Part shown: piece after piece, positions 24,355 to 32,245 of the stretch
How the letters are laid out: each line of letters starts with the position of its first letter
Position numbering within the stretch: position 1 is the stretch's first letter
Position numbers and translations under genes: made by a program
Assembly: GCA_009363175.1 (NCBI GenBank)
Contig: CP045205.1
Location: 186,001 to 250,000, forward strand
Direction of reading: 5' to 3'
DNA: 64,000 bases
Origin: Citrobacter telavivensis
Lineage (GTDB): Bacteria > Pseudomonadota > Gammaproteobacteria > Enterobacterales > Enterobacteriaceae
Notes under the pieces: generated by a model
What the model was told of the DNA's origin: nothing
The model's database searches: none
Seen by the model: only the letters and a program-made list of their open reading frames with translations

Positions 24355-25935
24355 CTAACGGATCACCTCATAAACGGCGCTCTGGATTTTCAGCCACTTC
24401 TTGTTATCCGCGCTGGGATCGGCGCGATAACGTCGCTCTGCCTGCTCGGTATCATGCTGCTGTCGCGATACCACCGCAGGCACCGTGCAAAAGCGCCGCA
24501 AATAGGCTTTGTGTTGACTCGTCAACGGCGCACCGCCAGACATCGCGTGACCAACCGTGTTGATAAACCGGCGACAGGGTTTGTTTTCATCCATCTGTGA
24601 GGGATAACGCAACAGCAACTCAAGGACATCCGTATTGTTGCGGGCAAACGCCGCTTCGGTCCACGAGACCTGCCAGTTCATGCCGCCCTGCAAAAAGAGC
24701 GCGGTGACCCGGCTGTCATTCCTGTCTATCGCCGCACGCATGTTAAACACATCCCAGGTGATGCCCATCTGCGTCACCATTTCGCGTGCGGAAGGCAATT
24801 CGCGCTTAGGTTCCGCCTGAGTGATCTTGATGTTCGGCGCGGGCGCGGCCGGCTGCGAACTCACTAACCACGCACCGCCGCCCAGGATGGCGATCACCAT
24901 GAGCCCCACCGCGCCCCAGAGCACGCCCGTGATCAGCTGCTCACGTTCTTCTGCCGTACGCAGCGAGCGCTTACGCGGCGGTTCAACAGATTCGCCAATT
25001 TCCTCTGTGTCACCCCCGGCCTGACGGTCCTTTTTCCGCGCGTCCTCCCAAAACTGTGCCAGTTGCCCCTCTTCCACAATCATCAACGTTGCCGGGTTAA
25101 TGCGGGCGCGTCCCTGTTCATAGGCACGCTGGACGGGACGGACAATATGCTGAAACTGACAGGAGAGTAGCGTCAACTGTGCCGATGACAGCGGCTCTCC
25201 GGCCAGCACCGTGTTACGAGCCTGCCGACAGTCATCGAGAAACACCCGCAACGTCAGACGCGGTTCGACAAACAGGGTCAGCACTGAGGCATCGTTAAAG
25301 ATTCCGGAATAGTGGCGGGTAAAAATCTTCTTATCGACAATCATCAGCGCCAGCTCACCAAAACGCATGCCATTCAGCGGATCCTGGCGTTCGCCCAGCT
25401 TAATCCAGCGCCTGAGCTTATCCGTGCCAAAGTTGTCTTTAAGGTAATTATTGAGCTGCGTTTTATCCGGCCACATCTGCGAGATCAGCGCGGTCAGGGT
25501 CAGTTCAATCGCGCGTAACTGCCGCTCTGCGCGCACTTGCTGACTGTGATCCGCCTCTTCAATCTCTGTTTTAAAATTAAGTAACGACTGATGATGGCGC
25601 AGTTGTTCCAGCGACCTGACCACGCGCAGAGCGGCAATCAGTTGGTTTTCACTGACCTCCTGCCCGCTGTCATATTGCGGTACGCACTGCTGAAGATGGC
25701 GCAGTTGCAGCGTGAACTGGCTCAACTGAGCGTCGTTAAGGTGCAAACGCCTGGCGACCTGGCTCCAGCCGCCCAGATTCAGCCGGGCCTGATCCAGATG
25801 TTCCAGAAACCAGCGCGGATCTTTACCGTCGGAGGCATGCACCCCCAGCAGTAGCAGGATCTCCACCGAGGCCTGGCGGATAATCCCCAGGCAGTGCTCA
25901 AAGGTCGTGCGTGTCGTCAAAACGCTAATTGTCAT
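24355..25935 (-). CDS. STY4199-type HEPN-like domain membrane protein
   Basis: A 526-residue protein resembling the Salmonella STY4199 family, annotated as HEPN-domain proteins; the function is unknown. The N-terminal 330 residues are helical and cytoplasmic-type, with R240-N241-T-V-L-A245, which looks like the HEPN RNxxxH ribonuclease motif with His replaced by Ala. A charged linker (about 299-333) precedes one membrane helix (about 334-358), then a Pro-rich stretch and two ankyrin-like units (about 396-445). The start is the ATG at 25933-25935 after GGAAGAG; an in-frame start 13 codons upstream lacks such a site. The gene is absent from E. coli K-12 here and abuts treF. No toxin or antitoxin partner is obvious. 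Confidence 0.75.
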   Translation of the reverse strand: MTISVLTTRTTFEHCLGIIRQASVEILLLLGVHASDGKDPRWFLEHLDQARLNLGGWSQVARRLHLNDAQLSQFTLQLRHLQQCVPQYDSGQEVSENQLIAALRVVRSLEQLRHHQSLLNFKTEIEEADHSQQVRAERQLRAIELTLTALISQMWPDKTQLNNYLKDNFGTDKLRRWIKLGERQDPLNGMRFGELALMIVDKKIFTRHYSGIFNDASVLTLFVEPRLTLRVFLDDCRQARNTVLAGEPLSSAQLTLLSCQFQHIVRPVQRAYEQGRARINPATLMIVEEGQLAQFWEDARKKDRQAGGDTEEIGESVEPPRKRSLRTAEEREQLITGVLWGAVGLMVIAILGGGAWLVSSQPAAPAPNIKITQAEPKRELPSAREMVTQMGITWDVFNMRAAIDRNDSRVTALFLQGGMNWQVSWTEAAFARNNTDVLELLLRYPSQMDENKPCRRFINTVGHAMSGGAPLTSQHKAYLRRFCTVPAVVSRQQHDTEQAERRYRADPSADNKKWLKIQSAVYEVIR

Positions 25936-26087
25936 TCTCTTCCTTCGCCAAAAGTGCCCCCATGCGGAGGTCATTAATTTTGTTTTAGTTCTTTGTTTTA
26001 ATTATTAGTTTTTATAGATATAACAAGTTCAATAATTATTACAGTGACCGCTACGTGAACATTGAGAAATATCTCAGGAGAGAGCCC

Positions 26088-26642
26088 GTGCCCATACTGA
26101 AAACAGCCCGTCTGACCTGCCGCCCTATCGCTCCTGCCGACTGGCCTTTTTTTCTCGCACTCCAGCAAGATAGGAATGTGATGCGCCATGTGGCAGACGC
26201 GCGAAGCGAGGGCGAGATTCGGGAAGCGTTCGATTCTCGCTTACCGGCATGGCATCCGGGTGACCCGCACTGGCTGTGTCTGATCCTGTGCGATAACGAA
26301 ACCCACAATCCCCTCGGTGTGACGGGCTACATTCATCGCGCAGAAGCGTGTGCCGAGGTTGGCTTTTTGTTGGCGCCTGACGCGCAGGGAAAGGGTTACG
26401 GGACAGAATCGTTACGGGCCGTCTGTGATTACGCATTTACCCGCGGTGGCCTGCGCCGTCTGACCGCCTGCGTTACTGAAGGTAATCAGGCTTCCAGGCA
26501 TGTGCTGGAGAAAGTGGGATTTGTACTGGAAGGCACGCTCAGGGAGAGCTACTGGCTGCAACAGCGCTGGCAGAATGACTGGCTGCTGGGGTTATTAAAA
26601 CAGGAATATATTACGACCGCAGGATCTCCGGTCGTAATATAA
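26088..26642 (+). CDS. GNAT-family N-acetyltransferase, RimJ/RimL-like
   Basis: A 184-residue cytoplasmic acetyltransferase. The RimJ/RimL-type start LKTARLTCRPI (residues 4-14), acetyl-CoA loop QGKGYGTESL (100-109) and the closing segment ACVTEGNQASRHVLEKVGFVLEG support the family. The start chosen is the GTG at 26088, with AGGAG (26076-26080) seven bases upstream; a GTG at 26055 would add 11 residues but has no ribosome site. The substrate is unknown: it could be a ribosomal protein N-terminus or a small amine. It diverges from the HEPN-like gene (152-base gap), and its last codons lie inside a long perfect inverted repeat. Confidence 0.88.
   Translation: MPILKTARLTCRPIAPADWPFFLALQQDRNVMRHVADARSEGEIREAFDSRLPAWHPGDPHWLCLILCDNETHNPLGVTGYIHRAEACAEVGFLLAPDAQGKGYGTESLRAVCDYAFTRGGLRRLTACVTEGNQASRHVLEKVGFVLEGTLRESYWLQQRWQNDWLLGLLKQEYITTAGSPVVI
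26608..26640. terminator. Perfect 12-bp inverted repeat overlapping the end of the GNAT gene
   Basis: ATATTACGACCG (26608-26619) is mirrored exactly at 26629-26640 with a 9-base loop. It covers the last 11 codons and the first base of the stop. There is no strong T-run on either side, so it may be a hairpin that protects or ends transcripts from the GNAT gene and the convergent yhjB (end 26653). Confidence 0.5.
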
Positions 26643-26652
26643 CTACAGATTA

Positions 26653-27252
26653 TTACGACTGAACCAACAGCATGGCCGCCTGGGTGCGATTTTTAACATC
26701 CAGTCGGCGATAGAGTGATTCAAGATGCGCCTTCACCGTTCCGGTACTAATATTTAGCGCACGGCCAATTTCCTTATTTGACTCACCTGACGCCAGCATC
26801 GCGAGAATCTCTCGTTGACGAGCGCTTAGCGCATTAATATCGCGGCATTCTGTGGGCGGCATCGTTAACCATTCGCCGGGTAAAAACATCATCCCCATCG
26901 CGACGCTATTGATCGCCAGCGCAAATTTTTCCGGCTCAGAATCGCGTGGAATAATGGCCAAAACGTTATATTGCGCCAGCTCCTGCAACCCTTTTTTACC
27001 GCAGTCTGTCGCGATAATTAAGATTTTGACGAGTGGAAACTGTTGCACCGTTTTTTGCAGAAGCCAACGGCAGAATTCGCCGTCAAGATCGCCGTCCAGC
27101 ATAAGCAGGGCTTCCGGGTTCTCTTCCAGTTTGTACCAGAGTTCATCGGCCTGACTGACACCCTGAATACTCACTCCTGGAATTCGCTGTTGTAAACTGA
27201 TTTTCATTCCATGAATAAATATTGACTGCCTGTCAAACATGATGATTTGCAT
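26653..27252 (-). CDS. yhjB: LuxR-family response-regulator-like transcription factor YhjB
   Basis: A 199-residue regulator with an N-terminal receiver-like domain (residues about 1-125, IIMFDRQSIFIHGM) and a C-terminal LuxR helix-turn-helix (about 135-195: LSARQREILAMLASGESNKEIG, then STGTVKAHLESLYRRL). E. coli YhjB has 200 residues. No sensor kinase is linked, so phosphorylation is uncertain. The start is the ATG at 27250-27252; an in-frame extension reads through the AT-rich upstream region. A 15-base palindrome lies 48-62 bases upstream. Confidence 0.93.
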   Translation of the reverse strand: MQIIMFDRQSIFIHGMKISLQQRIPGVSIQGVSQADELWYKLEENPEALLMLDGDLDGEFCRWLLQKTVQQFPLVKILIIATDCGKKGLQELAQYNVLAIIPRDSEPEKFALAINSVAMGMMFLPGEWLTMPPTECRDINALSARQREILAMLASGESNKEIGRALNISTGTVKAHLESLYRRLDVKNRTQAAMLLVQS

Positions 27253-27299
27253 TACTCTCTCCACCGTTTCCGATAATAATATTAAGGAGGGGAAGGGTA

Positions 27300-27314
27300 T
27301 TACCCGACGGGTAA
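27300..27314. promoter_or_regulatory. Perfect 15-bp dyad upstream of yhjB, candidate operator
   Basis: TTACCCGACGGGTAA has exact 7-base arms around a central A, 48-62 bases upstream of the yhjB start. LuxR-type regulators often bind such dyads near their own promoters; autoregulation is an inference. Confidence 0.4.
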
Positions 27315-27577
27315 AATAAACATTCGCCATTTGGCGGAGGGTCATTCTACAGATATCGGGACGGGAGAAAAGTAAAAAAATAAATTTTTACAGCTGAAAC
27401 ATGAGAATTACATTCAGGTATAGAAAGCAGGCAATAAAGTAAGACATTCCTTATATCTCACCGCTTCTTAAATTAATTGAATATTAAATCACGGAAAGAA
27501 TAACGAACGCGCATGAGAAAAGAAATTGTCTCCTGCGCGGAATTATGTAACAGAATTAAAATTCGCATTTCATGTTC

Positions 27578-27605
27578 ATTCAGCGAGCACAACGGCTCGC
27601 TGAAT
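27578..27605 (-). terminator. Hairpin after the SDR gene
   Basis: A perfect 11-base stem (ATTCAGCGAGC with GCTCGCTGAAT, loop ACAACG) begins five bases after the SDR stop. There is no clear U-run. Confidence 0.5.
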
Positions 27606-27610
27606 TCGGC

Positions 27611-28369
27611 TTACAGGAACATTCCTCCCGAAACTTCGATACGCTGCGCCGTCATCCAGGCCAGCTCGTCGCTGAGTAACGCGGCGATCGCATCGCCAAT
27701 ATCATCGGGAAGACCGGCGCGGCCCAGGGCCGTTTGCGACGCCACGTACGCATTCAGCTCTTTATTATCCCGCAGGCGTCCACCGCCAAAGTCGGTTTCA
27801 ATCGCGCCGGGCGCGATGGCGTTGACCGAGATCCCACGCGCGCCAAGTTCTTTCGCCTGGTAACGTGTCAGCACTTCCATCGCCCCCTTCATGGATGCGT
27901 AGGCGGCGTACCCCGGCAACGCAAAACGCGCCAGCCCGGTTGAAACATTAAGAATACGCCCGCCTTCGTTGATCAGCGGCAGCAGGTGCTGCGTCAGGAA
28001 AAACGGGCCTTTAAAATGGATGCGCATCAGTTCGTCAAACATCTCTTCTGACGTGTCGGCAAAGGGCGCATATAAGCCGATTCCGGCATTGTTCACTAAA
28101 TAATCAAACGTCTGTCGATTCCAGCGGGTTTGCAACTGCGTTTTCACCTCGGCGGCGAAAGCGACAAAGCCAGCCGTATCACCGACATTCAGTTGAATTG
28201 CCGCCGCTTTCCTGCCCTTTTGCTCAATTTCAGCGACGACATCCAGCGCTGCCTGCTGTTGGCTGTGATAGGTAAAGAGAATATCCGTTCCTTTGTCCGC
28301 CAGCTTAAGCGCGGCGTTTTTACCCAGTCCGCGGCTCCCGCCGGTCACCAATGCGATACGTTGCGTCAT
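27611..28369 (-). CDS. Short-chain dehydrogenase/reductase (SDR)
   Basis: A 252-residue classical SDR, probably a cytoplasmic NAD(P)H-dependent oxidoreductase. It has the cofactor motif TGGSRGLG (residues 9-16), NNAG (93-96) and the catalytic Ser143, Tyr157 and Lys161 (YASMK). The substrate is unknown. The start is the ATG at 28367-28369 with GAGG upstream; longer in-frame versions overlap the promoter region. It diverges from the LysR gene yhjC with a 119-base gap, a classic regulator-target layout. E. coli K-12 lacks this gene between yhjB and yhjC, so it is an accessory insertion. Confidence 0.9.
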   Translation of the reverse strand: MTQRIALVTGGSRGLGKNAALKLADKGTDILFTYHSQQQAALDVVAEIEQKGRKAAAIQLNVGDTAGFVAFAAEVKTQLQTRWNRQTFDYLVNNAGIGLYAPFADTSEEMFDELMRIHFKGPFFLTQHLLPLINEGGRILNVSTGLARFALPGYAAYASMKGAMEVLTRYQAKELGARGISVNAIAPGAIETDFGGGRLRDNKELNAYVASQTALGRAGLPDDIGDAIAALLSDELAWMTAQRIEVSGGMFL

Positions 28370-28488
28370 AAGAAACCTCATTTCATCTGTTGTGTTGATT
28401 GAGATAAAGCTTATTAGGTGATAGAAAAACAATAAATGTCGCTAATTGCGCATAACTGTTTCATCCGGAACAACAATAGGGTCATAGA

Positions 28489-29388
28489 ATGGATAAAATT
28501 CATGCAATGCAGTTATTCATTCGTGTCGCGGAGCTGGAGAGTTTTTCTCGCGCTGCCGACACCCTGGGACTCCCTAAAGGTAGCGTATCGCGCCAGATTC
28601 AGGCGCTGGAGAACCATCTGGGGACTCAGCTTTTGCACCGCACCACGCGGCGGGTACAACTGACGCAAGACGGCATGGTCTACTACGAGCGGGCGAAAGA
28701 CTTGTTGAGCAATCTGGATGAACTGGATGGTCTGTTTCAGCACGATCCCACCAGTATCAGCGGCAAATTACGGGTCGATATGCCGGTTGGCGTCGCACGA
28801 AATCTGGTGATCCCTCGACTGCCCGCCTTTTTACAGCAGTATCCGGGAATCGAGCTGGAGCTCAGCAGCAGCGATCGGCTGGTGGATTTGATCCGCGAAG
28901 GTTTTGACTGCGTGGTGCGGGTCGGCACGCTAAAGGATTCCGGTCTGATCGCACGCCCGCTGGGCAAGCTTACCGTGATCAACTGCGCCAGCCCGCAGTA
29001 CCTGGCGCGTTTTGGCTATCCGGAAAGCCTGGAGGATCTCGCTTCCCACGCGGTGGTGCACTACTCGCTAAACCTGGGGACACGACCGCCGGGTTTTGAA
29101 ATCGCCACCAGCAGCGGGACGCAGTGGATAAAAACCGGCGGTACCCTGACGGTAAACAGCACCGAAACCTATCACGCCGCCTGTCTGGCAGGGCTGGGAA
29201 TTATTCAGGTTCCTCGTGTCGGGGTTCGTGAGGCGTTACGCAGCGGTACACTCGTTGAGGTGCTCCCACAATACCGCGCCTCGCCGATGCCGGTATCGCT
29301 GCTCTACCCACACCGGCGTAATCTTTCACGCCGCGTGCACCTGTTTATGGAGTGGCTGACCGGCGTGATGAAGGACTACGTGGACTGA
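28489..29388 (+). CDS. yhjC: LysR-family transcriptional regulator YhjC (RcdB)
   Basis: A 299-residue LysR-type regulator with an N-terminal winged helix-turn-helix (residues about 1-60: HAMQLFIRVAELESFSRAAD, GSVSRQIQALENHLG) and a periplasmic-binding-like effector domain (about 90-295). Very similar to E. coli YhjC, reported as RcdB, a regulator affecting csgD expression. The divergent SDR gene is a likely local target. A near-palindrome AATTGCGCATAA at 28444-28455 lies in the shared promoter region and could be part of a LysR box. Confidence 0.92.
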   Translation: MDKIHAMQLFIRVAELESFSRAADTLGLPKGSVSRQIQALENHLGTQLLHRTTRRVQLTQDGMVYYERAKDLLSNLDELDGLFQHDPTSISGKLRVDMPVGVARNLVIPRLPAFLQQYPGIELELSSSDRLVDLIREGFDCVVRVGTLKDSGLIARPLGKLTVINCASPQYLARFGYPESLEDLASHAVVHYSLNLGTRPPGFEIATSSGTQWIKTGGTLTVNSTETYHAACLAGLGIIQVPRVGVREALRSGTLVEVLPQYRASPMPVSLLYPHRRNLSRRVHLFMEWLTGVMKDYVD

Positions 29389-29435
29389 GACGCTATACTG
29401 TCCAGAGAATTAACAAAAGAAGGACGCCTGACCTG

Positions 29436-30464
29436 ATGATGCAGGATAACGACGTAAAACGCCCCACTGAGGAACTTGAACACGACCCGGTACGCAAAGT
29501 CGACACAGCCGGGGCCGCAAAGCACGAGATGAAAAACGCCGCCAGCGAGAAGCTGAAAACGGTGACCACCACCGTCGAAAAAATCCAGCGCATCCCGGTG
29601 ATTGCGCACCTGCTCCGCGCGGCAGAACGCTTTAACGATCGGTTAGGGAATCAGTTCGGCGCGGCCATCACCTACTTCTCGTTTTTGTCGATGATCCCCA
29701 TCCTGATGGTGTCGTTTGCCGCCGCGGGCTTTATTCTCGCCTCACATCCCACGCTGTTGCAGGACATCTTCAATAAAATCCTGATGAACGTCAGCGACCC
29801 GACGCTTGCCGCTACGCTGAAAAGCACCATCAATACGGCTGTCCAGCAGCGTACCACCGTCGGCCTGGTCGGATTAGGGATTGCCCTCTACTCCGGGATT
29901 AACTGGATGGGTAACCTGCGCGAGGCGATACGCGCCCAGTCGCGGGACGTCTGGGAACGCACGCCACAGGATCAGGAGAAAATCTGGATCAAATACCTGC
30001 GTGATTTTATCTCGCTGATTGGCCTGTTGATTGCGCTGATTGTGACGCTGTCGATCACCTCGGTCGCCGGTTCAGCGCAGCAGATGATTATCTCTGCCCT
30101 CTACCTCGACAGCATAGAGTGGCTGAAGCCCACCTGGCGGCTGATTGGCCTGGCGATCTCTATTTTCGCTAACTATCTGCTGTTCTTCTGGATTTTCTGG
30201 CGTTTGCCGCGTCACCGCCCGCGTAAAAAGGCGTTGATTCGCGGTACGCTGATTGCGGCGATTGGCTTTGAAGTCATTAAAATCATCATGACCTGGACCC
30301 TGCCGGCGCTGGTGAAATCGCCCTCCGGCGCGGCGTTTGGTTCCGTGCTGGGGCTGATGGCGTTCTTCTACTTTTTCGCGCGCCTGACGCTGTTCTGCGC
30401 GGCGTGGATTGCGACCGCCGAGTACAAAGACGATCCCCGGATGCCAGGCAAAACGCACCGTTGA
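29436..30464 (+). CDS. yhjD: YihY/BrkB-family inner-membrane protein YhjD
   Basis: A 342-residue inner-membrane protein of the YihY (formerly RNase BN) family with about six membrane segments after a hydrophilic N-terminus of about 75 residues. In E. coli the R134C change in YhjD rescues cells that make Kdo-less lipid A precursor, implying a link to lipid transport; the equivalent residue here is wild-type Arg139 in VQQRTT. The N-terminal 60 residues differ most from E. coli YhjD (337). Start at the first of two adjacent ATGs (29436); the ATG at 29439 is equally possible. AAGGA lies about 12 bases upstream. Confidence 0.9.
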   Translation: MMQDNDVKRPTEELEHDPVRKVDTAGAAKHEMKNAASEKLKTVTTTVEKIQRIPVIAHLLRAAERFNDRLGNQFGAAITYFSFLSMIPILMVSFAAAGFILASHPTLLQDIFNKILMNVSDPTLAATLKSTINTAVQQRTTVGLVGLGIALYSGINWMGNLREAIRAQSRDVWERTPQDQEKIWIKYLRDFISLIGLLIALIVTLSITSVAGSAQQMIISALYLDSIEWLKPTWRLIGLAISIFANYLLFFWIFWRLPRHRPRKKALIRGTLIAAIGFEVIKIIMTWTLPALVKSPSGAAFGSVLGLMAFFYFFARLTLFCAAWIATAEYKDDPRMPGKTHR

Positions 30465-30816
30465 TTCTCACCCTCTGCCGGATGGCGCTGCGCTTATCCG
30501 GCCGACAAAACATCGCAAATCGTAGGCCGGATCAGGCGCTTGCGCCGTCATCCGGCAATATGGTCAGGCACTTACTTCCGCATCGCCTCACTCATTCAGC
30601 ATTTAAATCCAGCCCTTAACTTTTATTTAACCAAAAACCAGTTTTATCCACTAATTTTAAAATTGTGTGAAGCATTTCATGGACGAGAAATCGCAGGCAT
30701 AAACATTATCCGCTTTTTGCCTGATTTTTAACCATGTTGAGCGGTTGTTACAGATTGAAATGTCGCTTTTGCTGTGCGTAATATGGCCGTTCGTTCGCCA
30801 AAAATAAGAAAATACT
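30465..30816. other. yhjD-yhjE intergenic region
   Basis: A 352-base gap. The first part is a REP pair (30477-30556). The rest (30590-30816) is AT-rich and should carry the yhjE promoter; no clear hexamers were assigned. Confidence 0.6.
30477..30556. repeat. REP pair (BIME) after yhjD
   Basis: Palindromes 30477-30502 and 30526-30556, both with GCCGGAT/ATCCGGC arms and separated by an AT-rich spacer. Confidence 0.85.
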
Positions 30817-32139
30817 ATGCAAGCAACCGCCACCACACTCGATAACGAGCAGGAACATACCCCGGTCAATTCGCGCAATAAAGTTGTCGTCGCCTCGCTC
30901 ATTGGCACTGCCATTGAGTTCTTCGACTTCTACATCTATGCGACCGCCGCCGTGATTGTCTTCCCGCACATCTTCTTCCCGCAGGGCGACCCGACGGCGG
31001 CAACGCTACAGTCGCTCGCCACGTTCGCTATCGCCTTTGTCGCGCGCCCGATTGGTTCCGCGCTCTTCGGCCACTTTGGCGACCGGGTAGGGCGTAAAGT
31101 GACGCTGGTGGCGTCTTTGCTGACAATGGGGATCTCGACGGTGATCATCGGCCTGCTGCCTGGCTACGCCACCATTGGCATCTTCGCCCCGCTGCTGCTG
31201 GCGCTGGCACGTTTTGGTCAGGGGCTGGGACTGGGCGGAGAATGGGGCGGCGCGGCGCTGCTGGCGACGGAGAATGCCCCGCCGCGTAAGCGTGCGCTGT
31301 ACGGCTCGTTCCCGCAGTTGGGCGCCCCCATTGGCTTCTTCTTTGCCAACGGCACCTTCCTGCTGCTCTCCTGGCTGCTGACCGATGAGCAGTTCATGAA
31401 CTGGGGCTGGCGCGTGCCGTTTATCTTCTCGGCGGTGCTGGTGATTATCGGTCTGTATGTCCGCGTGTCGCTGCATGAGACACCGGTCTTCGCCAAAGTG
31501 GCTGCCGCGAAAAAGCAGGTGAAAATCCCGCTCGGAACCCTGCTGACCAAACACGTTCGCGTGACGATCCTTGGCACGTTCATCATGCTGGCGACCTATA
31601 CGCTGTTTTATATCATGACCGTGTATTCGATGACGTTCAGTACCGCCGCTGCGCCGGTCGGTCTGGGCCTGCCGCGTAATGAAGTGTTGTGGATGCTGAT
31701 GATGGCGGTCATTGGCTTTGGCGTGATGGTGCCGGTTGCTGGCCTGCTCGCTGACGCCTTTGGTCGTCGCAAGAGCATGGTCATCATCACCACGATGATT
31801 ATCCTGTTCGCGCTGTTCGCCTTTAAACCGCTGCTGGGATCCGGCAATCCGGCGCTGGTCTTCGCCTTCCTGCTGCTGGGGCTGAGTCTGATGGGGTTGA
31901 CGTTTGGGCCGATGGGCGCACTGCTGCCTGAACTGTTCCCGACCGAAGTGCGCTACACCGGCGCATCGTTCTCCTATAATGTCTCTTCGATTCTGGGCGC
32001 GTCCGTTGCGCCGTATATCGCTGCATGGTTACAGTCCAACTATGGGCTGGCGGCCGTGGGGACCTATCTCGCGTCTATGGCGGCGTTAACGCTGATCGCG
32101 CTGCTGTTAACCCATGAGACGCGTCACCAGTCGCTGTAA
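30817..32139 (+). CDS. yhjE: MFS transporter YhjE (metabolite:H+ symporter type)
   Basis: A 440-residue, 12-helix major facilitator protein equal in length to E. coli YhjE. It belongs to the metabolite:H+ symporter (sugar transporter-like) group: GTAIEFFDFYIYA in helix 1 and the loop 2-3 motif GHFGDRVGRK (about residues 85-94), with the repeat motif ADAFGRRKS in the second half. The substrate is not known. Monocistronic, flanked by REP elements. Confidence 0.94.
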   Translation: MQATATTLDNEQEHTPVNSRNKVVVASLIGTAIEFFDFYIYATAAVIVFPHIFFPQGDPTAATLQSLATFAIAFVARPIGSALFGHFGDRVGRKVTLVASLLTMGISTVIIGLLPGYATIGIFAPLLLALARFGQGLGLGGEWGGAALLATENAPPRKRALYGSFPQLGAPIGFFFANGTFLLLSWLLTDEQFMNWGWRVPFIFSAVLVIIGLYVRVSLHETPVFAKVAAAKKQVKIPLGTLLTKHVRVTILGTFIMLATYTLFYIMTVYSMTFSTAAAPVGLGLPRNEVLWMLMMAVIGFGVMVPVAGLLADAFGRRKSMVIITTMIILFALFAFKPLLGSGNPALVFAFLLLGLSLMGLTFGPMGALLPELFPTEVRYTGASFSYNVSSILGASVAPYIAAWLQSNYGLAAVGTYLASMAALTLIALLLTHETRHQSL

Positions 32140-32148
32140 TCTTTACAT

Positions 32149-32227
32149 GCCGGGTGGCGGCTACGCCTTACCCGGCCTACAAACACGACCACTTCCGTAG
32201 GCCGGGTAAGCGCAAGCGCCACCCGGC
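32149..32227. repeat. REP pair (BIME) between yhjE and yhjG
   Basis: Palindromes 32149-32176 and 32201-32227 (GCCGGGT/ACCCGGC arms) lie between convergent genes. Confidence 0.85.
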
Positions 32228-32245
32228 ACAACGCAGACCACACCA

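Larger units (their letters stand above)
27253..27610. other. yhjB-SDR intergenic region
   Basis: A 358-base AT-rich region without a gene, upstream of yhjB and downstream of the SDR gene (both on the minus strand). It contains the palindrome at 27300-27314 and the hairpin at 27578-27605. I see nothing else recognisable between 27320 and 27575. Confidence 0.6.

Noticed and set aside
26055..26090. GTG at 26055 as the GNAT start
   Set aside because: No Shine-Dalgarno; AGGAG is ideally placed for the GTG at 26088, where family similarity begins.
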